DNA from: CAVYWD01 sp963772225
GTDB taxonomy: Bacteria; Myxococcota; Myxococcia; Myxococcales; UBA5297
Assembly (NCBI GenBank): GCA_963772225.1
Contig: CAVYWD010000002.1
Location: forward strand, 1,984,001 to 2,048,000
Direction: 5' to 3'
DNA length: 64,000 nt
Shown: positions 1 through 8,177 of the stretch, piece by piece
Layout: each line of letters begins with the position of its first letter
Numbering within the stretch: the first letter of the stretch is position 1
Position numbers and translations under genes: made by a program
The notes under the pieces: generated by a model
The model's database searches: none
What the model saw: the letters and a program-made list of their open reading frames with translations, nothing else
What the model was told of the DNA's origin: nothing

Positions 1-1583
1 GCGAGCTGCGCGCCGCGGTGCCCTCGTCGAGCATCGCGCCGGCGAGCTTGGCGGTGCCGTGCAGGCCGCCCAGGTCCGACGCGTAGCCGGCGTCGACGAA
101 GAGCGAGAGCTGGACCGCGGGCACCGCGTGGCGCTCGGCCAGCACCAGCGTGAGGCCATTGGGCAAGGTGGCGCGCTCGATGGCCGGGAAGCGCGCCTCC
201 GGGGCGCGGCCCGGCTCGGGGCGCTTGGCCCGCTGCGCTCCGGGGCTCGGCGCGAGCTCGGGGAACGGGCGCACGGTCAGCACGCAGACGCCGTCGGAGA
301 GCCAGCGCCGCGCCGCCTCCTGGACCTGCGCCGGCGTGGCCGCTTTGATCACCGCGAGGTGCTTCTTGTAGGCCGCCGGGTCGCCGCCATAGACCTGCCC
401 CGCGGCGAGCACGTCCGACTTGCCGCCGAACCCGCCGATGCGCTCCACGTGGCGGATGAAGCCCGCGAGCATCTCGGTGCGCGCCCGCTCGAGCTCGTCC
501 TTGGTGGGGCCCTTGGCCAGGAACTTCGCGAGCTCCTCCCTCAGGGCCTTCTCCACCGCCGCGACGTCGCCGCCCGGGCGCGCAGTGGAGGCGATGAGGA
601 AGGTCGAGCCTATCTCCAGGGTCTGTTGCCCCGCCTGGACGTCGAGGGCGGTCTGGTCGTCGTAGACCACCCGCTTGTAGAGGCGCGAGCTCTTGCCGGA
701 GGAGAGAATGCTCGCCGCGAGCTTGAGGAGCTCATCGTCGTCGGTCCCCCACTGCGGCGTGTTCCAGACCAGGTGGACGCGCGCCGCCGGCACCCGGTCT
801 TCCAGCTCCTGGCGCTGCTCGCCGCTGCGCTTGGCCACCCAGGCCGAATGGCGGGCGAGGGGCGGGCCCGGCGGGATGTCGCCAAAGTAGCGTTCGACCC
901 GGGCCTTCACGTCGTCGGGCGTCACGTCGCCCGCGACGACCAGCGTGGCGTTGCTCGGGCCGTAGGCGGTCTTGAACCAGGCCTTGACGTCGTCGAGCGA
1001 GGCGGAGCTCAGGTCGTCCATGGACCCGATGACCGTCCATGAGTACGGGTGGCCCTTCGGGTAGATGGAGGGCGTGAGCACCTCGTCGACGAGCCCGTAC
1101 GGCTCGTTCTCGCCCTGGCGCTTCTCGTTCTGGACCACGCCGCGCTGCAGGTCGAGCTTCTTCTGGTCGATGCTCTCGAGCAGGTGCCCCATCCGCTCCG
1201 ACTCGAGCCAGAGCGGTGTCCAGGGCCGAGACCGGCACGTTCTCGAAGTAGTTGGTGCGGTCGTTCTCGGTGGTGCCGTTCAGGTCGGTCGCGCCCAGGG
1301 CCTCGAGCGTCTTGATGAAGTCGCTCGGCATCTTCTGCGTCGGCTGGAACATGAGGTGCTCGAACAGGTGCGCGAAGCCGGTTCGCCCCGGGCGCTCGTC
1401 CTTGGAGCCGACGTGGTACCAGAGGTTCACCGCCACGATGGGCGCCTTGTGGTCCTCGTGCACCACCACCGTCAGCCCGTTCTGGAGCCGAAAGCGAGTG
1501 AAGGGGATGTCGGGGAGCTCCTGCGCGCTCGCCGCCGAACTGGCAAGGGCGAGGGCGAACGGGAGAAGGACGCGAGCGGACAT
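1..1583 (-). CDS. M16-family zinc metallopeptidase (insulinase/processing-peptidase type), partial, one frame break
   Basis: Periplasmic or envelope zinc protease of the M16 family. A signal peptide is visible (residues 1-20, ending ASSAASA). The inverted zinc motif HLFEH (H72, E75, H76) follows the usual N-terminal strand 'RLQNGLTVVVHEDHKAPIVA'. Near 1210-1215 the frame changes. The first frame leaves the family pattern after 'VSALDTAL', while another reverse frame continues with the expected 'WLESDRMG' and then 'VVQNEKRQGENEPYG', which holds the downstream zinc-ligand glutamate region. That second frame stays open to base 1, ending in 'DAGYASDLGGLHGTAKLAG', typical of the second M16 repeat. 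The 3' end lies outside the window. I annotate one gene with an indel that is probably an assembly error, although a true pseudogene cannot be excluded. The start at 1583 is set by the signal peptide. Confidence 0.85.
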
Positions 1584-1813
1584 GGTCGTTCCTATTCGGG
1601 TCTGGCCGTCAGAGCGCTTCTGTTCGGGGCTGGAGAGTCAAACGAGAACCTACGGCGATCGCTTCGGCCGCCGTCCACTGCGGACCGCGCGGCCCGGCGG
1701 GCTCGGCGTTCGCGCGCGACAGGCCGCAGGCGCGGCCGGCGAAAGCTGGCCGACGGGCGAACCGGTCGCGAGTAAGATGCGCATCCTCGAAGGAACCCAA
1801 GGGAGCCCAAGAA

Positions 1814-2113
1814 ATGTCCGACAAGTCGATCGCCACGCCACCCGAGGTCCAACTGCAGATCGAGCTCGACGAGCCGACCGCGCAAGGCATGTATTGCAAC
1901 CTCGCGATGGTGAACCACAACCCCACCGAGTTCACGCTCGACTTCATCTACGTCCAGCCGCAGCAGCCCAAGGCCAAGGTGCGCGCCCGCATCATCACCA
2001 GCCCCCAGCACATGAAGCGCTTGCTCGCCGCGATGCAGGACAACCTGTCGCGGTACGAGAAGGCCTTCGGCCCGGTGAGCGTCGCCCACGTGCCGGACAT
2101 GCCCATCCACTGA
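1814..2113 (+). CDS. DUF3467 family protein
   Basis: This 99-residue soluble protein matches the small DUF3467 family in length and pattern: an N-terminal variable stretch, then 'GMYCNLAMVNHNPTEFTLDF', 'KAKVRARIITSPQHMKRLL' and 'LQDN..RYE'-like endings. The family has no established biochemical role. It has no signal peptide, membrane segment or cysteine motif. The start is preceded by a GGGAG-type ribosome site about 10 bases upstream. It lies between the divergent M16 protease and the FIST operon, 94 bases before the FIST start, so it may be read with it, but no shared function can be deduced. Confidence 0.8.
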   Translation: MSDKSIATPPEVQLQIELDEPTAQGMYCNLAMVNHNPTEFTLDFIYVQPQQPKAKVRARIITSPQHMKRLLAAMQDNLSRYEKAFGPVSVAHVPDMPIH

Positions 2114-2207
2114 TGCGCAGCCCGGGCGCAGAAGTCGCCTCTCCCCTGGGGCTTCGGTTGTGCGTCGCGCGCCATCGGCGTTACGCTCGTCCGGCTTAGG
2201 TGGGGCC

Positions 2208-3390
2208 ATGACCGCGCGCTTGCACATCGGGCAGAGCGCCGCCGCCGACCTCGAGGCGGCGGTGGCCCAGGCCGCGCGCGCCGCGCTGAGCCCCGCGGTC
2301 CACCCCGCCCTCGCCCTGGTCCTTGCCACCGACCACTACGAGCCCGAGGAGCTCGCTCGGGCCGTGTCCCGCGAGCTGGGCCCGCTGCCGTGGACCGGCT
2401 GCACCAGCGCCGGCGTCTTCAGCAAGGGCGAGCTGTTGCGCGAGGGCCTGGTCGTCGGCGTCATCGACTCCGAGCACGCGTACGTCGGCGTGGGTGCCGC
2501 GGGCCCGCTGAGCAAGGCCGCCCACGCAGCGGGCGCGGCAGCGGTCGCCCGGGCGCTCGACCAGCTCCCGGCGCGCGCGCCTTCGCGCAGCCGCGCCCTG
2601 CTCGTCTTCCTCAACGCCTCGAACGGCAGGGCCGCTCAGGCGCTGCGCGGCGCGGTCCAAGAAGGAGGCGCCGCCTTCGCCTGGGCCGGAGGCGGCGCGA
2701 GCGACAGCCTGCGCTACGCCCGCAGCTCTTCAGTTCGCCCGCGGCCGCGCCTACCAGGACAACGTGGTGGTGGCGGCCATCGACCTGCCCGCGCCGCTCG
2801 CCAGCGACATGCGCCATGGCTGGCACGCCTACGGGCCGCCCACCATGGTCACCCGCTCCCTGGGCCCGCTGGCCATCGAGCTCGAGTACGAGCCGGCATT
2901 CGAAGTTTACCGGCGCACCGCGCTGACCAAGGGCGACACCGTGACCCGCGAGGGCTTCGCCGACTTCGCCCGGCTGCACCCGCTGGGCATCCCGCAAGCC
3001 GACGGCGAGCACGTCATCCGCGACCCGGTGGCCGTGGAGGACGACGGCGCCCTGCGCTGCGTCTGCGAGGTGCCCGACGGGTCGCTGGTGCGGGTGATGC
3101 AGGCGAGCCAGACTTCGCTCATCGAGGCCGCGCGGCAGGCGGCTCTGGGGGCGGCCAAGGGGGTGGGCGGCCGCCTGGGCGGGGCGCTGGTGTTCGACTG
3201 CATGTCGCGCTACGCCGTGCTCGGGTCGCGCATGCGCGAGGAGATCGCCGCGCTCCAGGCGGGACTGGGCGAGGGCGTGCCCATGATGGGCTGCCTGACC
3301 TTCGGCGAGGTGGGCACACTGGGCGCGGGCCTGCCGCAGTTCCACAACAAGACTTGCGCGGTGCTGGCGCTCCCCGGGCAGCCCAAATGA
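2208..3390 (+). CDS. FIST N/C-domain sensory protein (one frame break)
   Basis: FIST proteins are sensory modules thought to bind small ligands such as amino acids, and are often encoded with histidine kinases. The N-terminal part shows the FIST pattern 'LALVLATDHYEPEELARAVSREL', 'WTGCTSAGVFSKGELLREGLVVGVID' and 'FAWAGGGASDSLRYARS'. Near 2728-2733 the frame shifts by +1, and the family sequence resumes as 'QFARGRAYQDNVVVAAIDLP', continuing through a FIST_C region with 'ALVFDCMSRYAVLG' and 'PMMGCLTFGEVG' to the stop at 3390. The first frame stays open by chance into the downstream kinase and could be mistaken for a FIST-kinase fusion. The real FIST stop overlaps the kinase start (ATGA at 3387-3390), which indicates translational coupling. 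The ATG at 2208 follows a 'GGTGGGGCC' stretch; upstream in-frame starts lack family sequence. Confidence 0.8.
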
Positions 3391-5624
3391 GCGCCGAGCC
3401 CCTCTCCGGGCCCGACGCCGACCTGAAGCTGACCGAGGAGCGGTTGGCGCGCGTGAGCGTGCTCCAGGAGCTGACGGTCGCCGCGGTGGACCTCTTCGAC
3501 CCGCGCCGCTCGATGGACGATTTCCTCGACCGGCTGGCCATGCGGCTGGGGTGCACCGCCGCGCTCACCCTGGAGGCGACCGACGACGGCGGCGCGCGGC
3601 TGGTGGGCGCGGCGGGCCTGGCGCGCGCGTCGCGCAAGCTCGAGGTCTCCTGGCCGGAGGAGAGCGACGCGCCGGCCGAGCGGCTGCCCTACCCGGAAAT
3701 CGACCGCGAGGGCATGGTGCGTTGGCCATTCCAGCTCGCCTCGCGCTCGAGCGACCGCAAGGGCGGCGCCTGCTGGCTGCTCCTCTACTTCGAGGGTGGC
3801 CCGAGGGTGCCCGCGCCCTACCATGGCGTGGTCGAGCGCCTGGCGGACATCCTGCGCACGGCCCTTTTGCACCGCGCGCTCTACGCCCGCACCATCGACA
3901 GCGAGCGAAGGCTCTGGGAGCAGAAGACCTTGCTCGAGAGCCAGAGCGAGGCGTCGCTCGACGGCATCCTGTTCGTCGGCGACGGCGGGCAGGTCTCGAC
4001 CAACCGCCACTTCCGCGAGTTCTTCGCCCTGAAGGACAAGGCGCCTTCGAGCATCGCCGAGGCGTTCCAGGCGGTGGCGCGCCTGGCGGCGGACCCGGGC
4101 GCGCCCGCCTCGCGCTTGGAGCGGCTGGTGGGAGTGCGCGACGAGCGCGGCGCGAGCGAGCTCATCCTCTCCGACGGCCGGGTGCTCGACGTGAGCTGCG
4201 TGCCGGTGAAGGGCCAGGAGGGCCTCTACTATGGGCGCGCGTGGTATTTCCGCGACATCACCGAGCGCAAGCGGTCGGAGGAGGAGCGGGCGCGGCTGCT
4301 CGAGAAGGAGCAGGCGGCGCGGGCCGGCGCCGAGGAAGCGCAGCGGCGAACGGCGTTCCTGGCCGACGCCTCGCGCTTGCTCGCGGCGTCTCTGGACTAC
4401 GCCGCCACACTGGAGCGGGTGGCGCACCTGGCTATTCCGTCGCTCGCCGACTGGTGCGTGGTCGACATCGTCGAGGAGGACCACTCGGTGCACCGGGTGG
4501 CGGTGACGCACGCCGACCCGGAGAAGGCCGACGCCGCGAAGCGGATTCGGACGCTCTACCCGGTGAATCCCAACGGCCCCGCGGGCATCCCCCGGGCGCT
4601 GCGCACCGGCAAGAGCGAGTTCCTGCCGCGCGTCACCGACGAGGAGCTCCGGCGCATCGCCATCGACCCGACGCACTACGAGCTGCTCCGCGAGATGGGC
4701 CTCGACTCGCTCATCGTGGTGCCCCTGAGCGCGCGCGGCCGGCGGCTGGGGGCCATCTCGTTCGTGTATGGCGCGTCGGGGCGGCGCTACGGCGTGGCGG
4801 ACCTGGCGCTCGCCGAGGACCTGGCGCTGCGCGCGGCGCAGGCGGTGGACAACGCGCGGCTGCACCTCAAGGTCCAGGATGCCGTGCGCGCCCGGGACGA
4901 GTTCCTCTCCATCGCGAGCCACGAGCTGCGCACGCCCATCACCTCGCTGCAGCTCGCGGCGCAGGGGCTCTTGCGGCTGGTCAAGGACGTGCCCATCGAG
5001 CGCGCGCCGGCCTCGTTCGTGGTCTCCTCGCTGGACACAGCGGTGCGGCAGACGGCGCGGATGGCGGCGCTCATCGACCGGCTGCTCGACGTCTCGCGCA
5101 TCCAGGCCGGCCGGCTGGAGCTGCAGCTGGAGGACGTGGACCTCTCGGCGGTGGCCCGGGAGATCGTCGCGCAGAGCCAGGCCGAGATCGCCAACGCACG
5201 CACCCAGGTGCTGCTCAAGGCCGAGGCCCCGGTGGTGGGGCGCTGGGACAAAGCGCGCGTCGAGCAGGTGGTGTCGAACCTGCTCTCCAACGCCATCAAG
5301 TACGGGGCGAGCAAGCCCATCGAGATTTTTGTCGAGGCAGACGGGGCGACGGCGCGGCTCACCGTGCGCGACTACGGCATCGGCATCGCGCCGGACCGGA
5401 TGCCGCGCATCTTCGAGCGGTTCGAGCGGGCGGTCTCGTCGCGGCACTACAGCGGCCTGGGCCTGGGGCTCTACATCGTGCGAAGGGTGCTAGAGGCGCT
5501 GGGGGGGAGCGTCCGGGTACAGAGCGCACCGGGGGAAGGCGCGACATTCGCGGTGGAGCTTCCCCGGCGGGGGCCGAGCGCTGAGGCGTTGGCGCCGCCG
5601 CCCGACAAGCGAGGTGTGGCATGA
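3387..5624 (+). CDS. Cytoplasmic hybrid-sensor histidine kinase, GAF-PAS-GAF-HisKA-HATPase
   Basis: Two-component sensor kinase of 745 residues. A GAF-like region spans about 24-165. A PAS domain follows (about 185-295, 'ASLDGILFVGDGGQVSTNRHF', closing with the PAC-type 'YFRDITERK'). Then come a short coiled coil rich in Glu/Arg and a second GAF (about 325-500). The dimerisation/phosphoacceptor helix carries 'SHELRTPITSL' with His512. The ATPase domain shows the N box 'VVSNLLSNAIKYG', the G1 box 'VRDYGIGI' and the G2 box 'YSGLGLGLYIVRRV'. No transmembrane segment is seen, so the signal is probably intracellular, plausibly through the neighbouring FIST protein. Both ends overlap neighbours by four bases (FIST at 3387-3390, regulator at 5621-5624), so the three genes form one operon. 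Confidence 0.93.
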   Translation: MSAEPLSGPDADLKLTEERLARVSVLQELTVAAVDLFDPRRSMDDFLDRLAMRLGCTAALTLEATDDGGARLVGAAGLARASRKLEVSWPEESDAPAERLPYPEIDREGMVRWPFQLASRSSDRKGGACWLLLYFEGGPRVPAPYHGVVERLADILRTALLHRALYARTIDSERRLWEQKTLLESQSEASLDGILFVGDGGQVSTNRHFREFFALKDKAPSSIAEAFQAVARLAADPGAPASRLERLVGVRDERGASELILSDGRVLDVSCVPVKGQEGLYYGRAWYFRDITERKRSEEERARLLEKEQAARAGAEEAQRRTAFLADASRLLAASLDYAATLERVAHLAIPSLADWCVVDIVEEDHSVHRVAVTHADPEKADAAKRIRTLYPVNPNGPAGIPRALRTGKSEFLPRVTDEELRRIAIDPTHYELLREMGLDSLIVVPLSARGRRLGAISFVYGASGRRYGVADLALAEDLALRAAQAVDNARLHLKVQDAVRARDEFLSIASHELRTPITSLQLAAQGLLRLVKDVPIERAPASFVVSSLDTAVRQTARMAALIDRLLDVSRIQAGRLELQLEDVDLSAVAREIVAQSQAEIANARTQVLLKAEAPVVGRWDKARVEQVVSNLLSNAIKYGASKPIEIFVEADGATARLTVRDYGIGIAPDRMPRIFERFERAVSSRHYSGLGLGLYIVRRVLEALGGSVRVQSAPGEGATFAVELPRRGPSAEALAPPPDKRGVA

Positions 5625-5998
5625 GCGGCCGTCCCATCCTCCTCGTCGAAGACGACGCCGACATCCGAGGGATGATCTCTCAGCTGCTCGAGCTGGAAGG
5701 CTACCGGGTGGAGGTCTGCGCCAATGGCGCCGACGCGCTGGTGGTGCTGCGGGCATCCGCCCCCGGCGACATGCCGGGGCTCATCCTCCTTGACCTAATG
5801 ATGCCGGTGATGAACGGCTGGCAGTTCCGGGCGGAGCAGGCCCTGGACCCGGGGCTCGACGAGATCCCCGTGGTGGTGATGTCCGGCGACGGCAGGGTGA
5901 CCGAGCGCGCTCCGCCGGTGCGGGCGGCGAGCTTCCTCAAGAAGCCGGTCGATCTGGACGTGCTGCTGGAGACGATCCGCCGGTACGCGCTGCCCTGA
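5621..5998 (+). CDS. Stand-alone response regulator receiver (CheY-like)
   Basis: This 125-residue single receiver domain is the expected phosphoryl acceptor for the kinase encoded just upstream; its ATG overlaps the kinase stop. The acidic pocket 'VEDD' (E10, D11, D12), the phospho-acceptor Asp58 in 'LILLDLMMP', the conserved Ser/Thr in 'VVVMSGD' and the Lys in 'SFLKKPVDL' are all present. There is no output domain, so it must signal by protein contact or pass phosphate on. Unlike many receivers, the region after the Thr/Ser ('GDGRVTERAPPVRAA') is slightly shortened. Confidence 0.93.
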   Translation: MSGRPILLVEDDADIRGMISQLLELEGYRVEVCANGADALVVLRASAPGDMPGLILLDLMMPVMNGWQFRAEQALDPGLDEIPVVVMSGDGRVTERAPPVRAASFLKKPVDLDVLLETIRRYALP

Positions 5999-6056
5999 GC
6001 GCCGGCCCCGACATGAGGCTCGACATCGACCGCTTCGCCGCGCTTCACTGGCGGCC

Positions 6057-7607
6057 ATGAGTACAGCGTCGCCTCGGCGCGTCCTCGAGCCGCTCCTCCT
6101 CGCGCTCGGGCTCGCGGCCGTCTACTTGCCTGGCCTCGGCGCCCTCGAGGCGAGCACTCACCCCGACGAGAACTTCTACCTCGCCATCAGCGCGGAGATG
6201 GACGAGCGCGGCGCCTGGCTGACGCCCACCCTCGACGGGCAGCCGACCTGGAACAAGCCGCCGCTGCTCTACTGGGCCGAGGTCTTAGGCTACCGGGCCT
6301 TCGGTCGCACGCTGTTCGCCGGCCGGCTGCCGGTGGCGCTTTGCGCCGTGGGCCTCTGCCTCGCCACCGGCGCCCTCGCCCGCAGGCTCTTCGGCCAGAA
6401 GGCCTTTTACAAAGCCGCGCTCCTGACTGCGACCGCGCTGGGCACGCTGCGCTTCGGCCGGCTGGCGATGATGGACATCCCCATGGCGCTCACGCTCACC
6501 CTGGCCGAGCTCTTCGCCTTCCGAGCCGCGACCGAGAAGCGACCCGCTCTGCTCTGCGCCTCGGGCGTCTTCGTGGGCCTCGCGTGCCTGCTCAAAGGGC
6601 CGGTGGCGGCCGTCATCGCCTTCCTCGCGCTGGCGCCCTTCCTCTACTTGCGGGCGCGCGAGCTCCTCTTCAGCCGATGGGCGCTCGCCGCGGTGGCGGC
6701 GGCGGCGGCAGTGGCGCTCCCGTTCTACGTCGCCGCGCTGGCCGTCCACGGCAGGGCGTTCTTCGACGCGTTCTTCCTGAACGAGAACGCGCGCCGGTTC
6801 GGCTATTGGACCCTGAGCAAAGAGCTCGAGCTCTTGGTCGGGTTTCTCGTCTTTCTCCTTCCCTGGGCGCCGCTGGCGGTCGGCAACCTGCGCTCGCCGC
6901 GAGGCGACGACGCGCTCTTGCTTTTGCTGCTGTGGATCGGCGCCACGCTCCTCGCCTTCACCATCCCCGGGCACAAGTACCCGCACTACGGCCTCGCCTG
7001 CGCGCCGGCGGCCTTGGCGCTGGCGGCGGGGCGCGACCCGCCGCGCTGGTCCCTGCGCGCCGCCGGCGCCGTTCTCGCGGTCGCGGGGCTCGCCGCGCTG
7101 GCGATCGCGCGCCTCTCGCTCCCCATCGGCCCCCGGGTGGCGGTGGTGGCGGCGGGTCTGCTCCTCGTGGGAGCCGGCGCGCTGGCGGCCCGCGGCCAGG
7201 TCTCGCTCTCCGCGAGCGCCGCGGTCGCCGCGGTCGCGCTCGCCCTGGCCGTGGTGATCCCCGGCGCCCAGCCGCCATTCCTGCCCCAAAGCGCAGGCGC
7301 GGCCCTCGCTGGCCGCGAGCTCTACCTCTACCGTGACCAACCCGGGAGATTCCGGTTCGCGGGCCTTCGGCCGCATCGGGTCTTCGACGCGGCGGGCATC
7401 GCCGCGGCACTGGACCGCGGGGGCACGATTGTCGTCGCGGCCGCCGATTGGAAGCGCGTGCCCGAGGAGCTTCAGAGAGGCGCCGCCGTCCTCGCGCGAT
7501 GGTCCCAGGCGACCACGGCGGCGACCTTCGAGCGCGTGACCCGCGCGATGCGCTCCGGCGACCCGACGGTGCTCTACGACGACGTAATCGCGGTGGAGAA
7601 GCGGTAA
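6057..7607 (+). CDS. ArnT/PMT-like GT-C membrane glycosyltransferase
   Basis: Polytopic inner-membrane glycosyltransferase (516 residues) of the PMT/ArnT superfamily. These enzymes move a sugar from a polyprenyl-phosphate donor to lipid or protein on the periplasmic side. The first helix is followed by the family motif with acidic residues in the first periplasmic loop ('LEASTHPDENFYLAISAEM') and 'WNKPPLLYW'. 'GRLAMMDIPMAL' and 'LLKGPVAAVIAFLAL' are also typical. About ten hydrophobic helices are visible and a soluble C-terminal tail starts near residue 415. The substrate cannot be read from sequence. The gene stands alone, 58 bases after the response regulator and converging with the DUF1566 gene at 7632. 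Confidence 0.85.
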   Translation: MSTASPRRVLEPLLLALGLAAVYLPGLGALEASTHPDENFYLAISAEMDERGAWLTPTLDGQPTWNKPPLLYWAEVLGYRAFGRTLFAGRLPVALCAVGLCLATGALARRLFGQKAFYKAALLTATALGTLRFGRLAMMDIPMALTLTLAELFAFRAATEKRPALLCASGVFVGLACLLKGPVAAVIAFLALAPFLYLRARELLFSRWALAAVAAAAAVALPFYVAALAVHGRAFFDAFFLNENARRFGYWTLSKELELLVGFLVFLLPWAPLAVGNLRSPRGDDALLLLLLWIGATLLAFTIPGHKYPHYGLACAPAALALAAGRDPPRWSLRAAGAVLAVAGLAALAIARLSLPIGPRVAVVAAGLLLVGAGALAARGQVSLSASAAVAAVALALAVVIPGAQPPFLPQSAGAALAGRELYLYRDQPGRFRFAGLRPHRVFDAAGIAAALDRGGTIVVAAADWKRVPEELQRGAAVLARWSQATTAATFERVTRAMRSGDPTVLYDDVIAVEKR

Positions 7608-7631
7608 GGCGACCCCGGGCACCAGCTCAGG

Positions 7632-8150
7632 TCAGTGCACGCAGCGAACGAGGCAACACGCGCCGGCAGCGGCCGCGCAATCCTTCTCGCTTTCGTAATG
7701 GAGCGAGGTGCCGTCGCTAAAGAACACTATAAAATAGGCGGTGACTGGCTTGCCTTGGTCATCCTTCAGTCCATAGAGGGTGGTCCCCGTGCAATAGCTA
7801 TCCGTTTGCGTGCTTGGAAACGCGCTCCGGTCTATGGTCGGAACCCCCCCCTGTTCCTGGCGCGTTGTATCGACCAGCGACTCCAACTCCAGCCTGCTCG
7901 GCACTCGCCAATAATTGCTCGGTTCGAGCGCGCCGCAATAAGAGTTCGACTTATCCACCGAATATCTGTTGCTTCCGGAGTCATCGCGTTGCCATGTCAG
8001 ATTCGTTTTCAGGTCGAAAACAGTCTTTCCGTCTCCAGACAGCGTGTAGCGCCCAGGAGGGGCGTCCGCCCGGGCCCCGGCGCCCAGCCAGAGGGCGCCC
8101 AGGAGACCGGCTGTGAAGATGGCCATGACACGATGAGGGTTGCGTCGCAT
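7632..8150 (-). CDS. Secreted DUF1566 (Lcl C-terminal-like) protein
   Basis: An exported 172-residue protein. A signal peptide covers about residues 1-29 ('AIFTAGLLGALWLGAGARA'). The remainder is a single DUF1566 domain: 'KTVFDLKTNLTWQRD', 'NYWRVPSRLELESLVD', 'PTIDRSAFPSTQ', and a C-terminal 'CCLVRCVH' where the family usually has 'FVRCVR'. DUF1566 domains are found on bacterial surface proteins and resemble the C-terminal adhesion domain of Legionella Lcl; their ligand here is unknown. It lies 27 bases downstream of a much larger protein that ends in the same domain, so the two are probably co-transcribed and may be duplicates of one module. Confidence 0.8.
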   Translation of the reverse strand: MRRNPHRVMAIFTAGLLGALWLGAGARADAPPGRYTLSGDGKTVFDLKTNLTWQRDDSGSNRYSVDKSNSYCGALEPSNYWRVPSRLELESLVDTTRQEQGGVPTIDRSAFPSTQTDSYCTGTTLYGLKDDQGKPVTAYFIVFFSDGTSLHYESEKDCAAAAGACCLVRCVH

Positions 8151-8177
8151 GAGTTACCCCAAGATCAAGTTCATTGC

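Noticed and set aside
2160..5624. Single 1,154-residue FIST-histidine kinase fusion.
   Set aside because: FIST_C sequence lies in another frame and has its own stop, which overlaps the kinase start; the long frame is open by chance after an indel.
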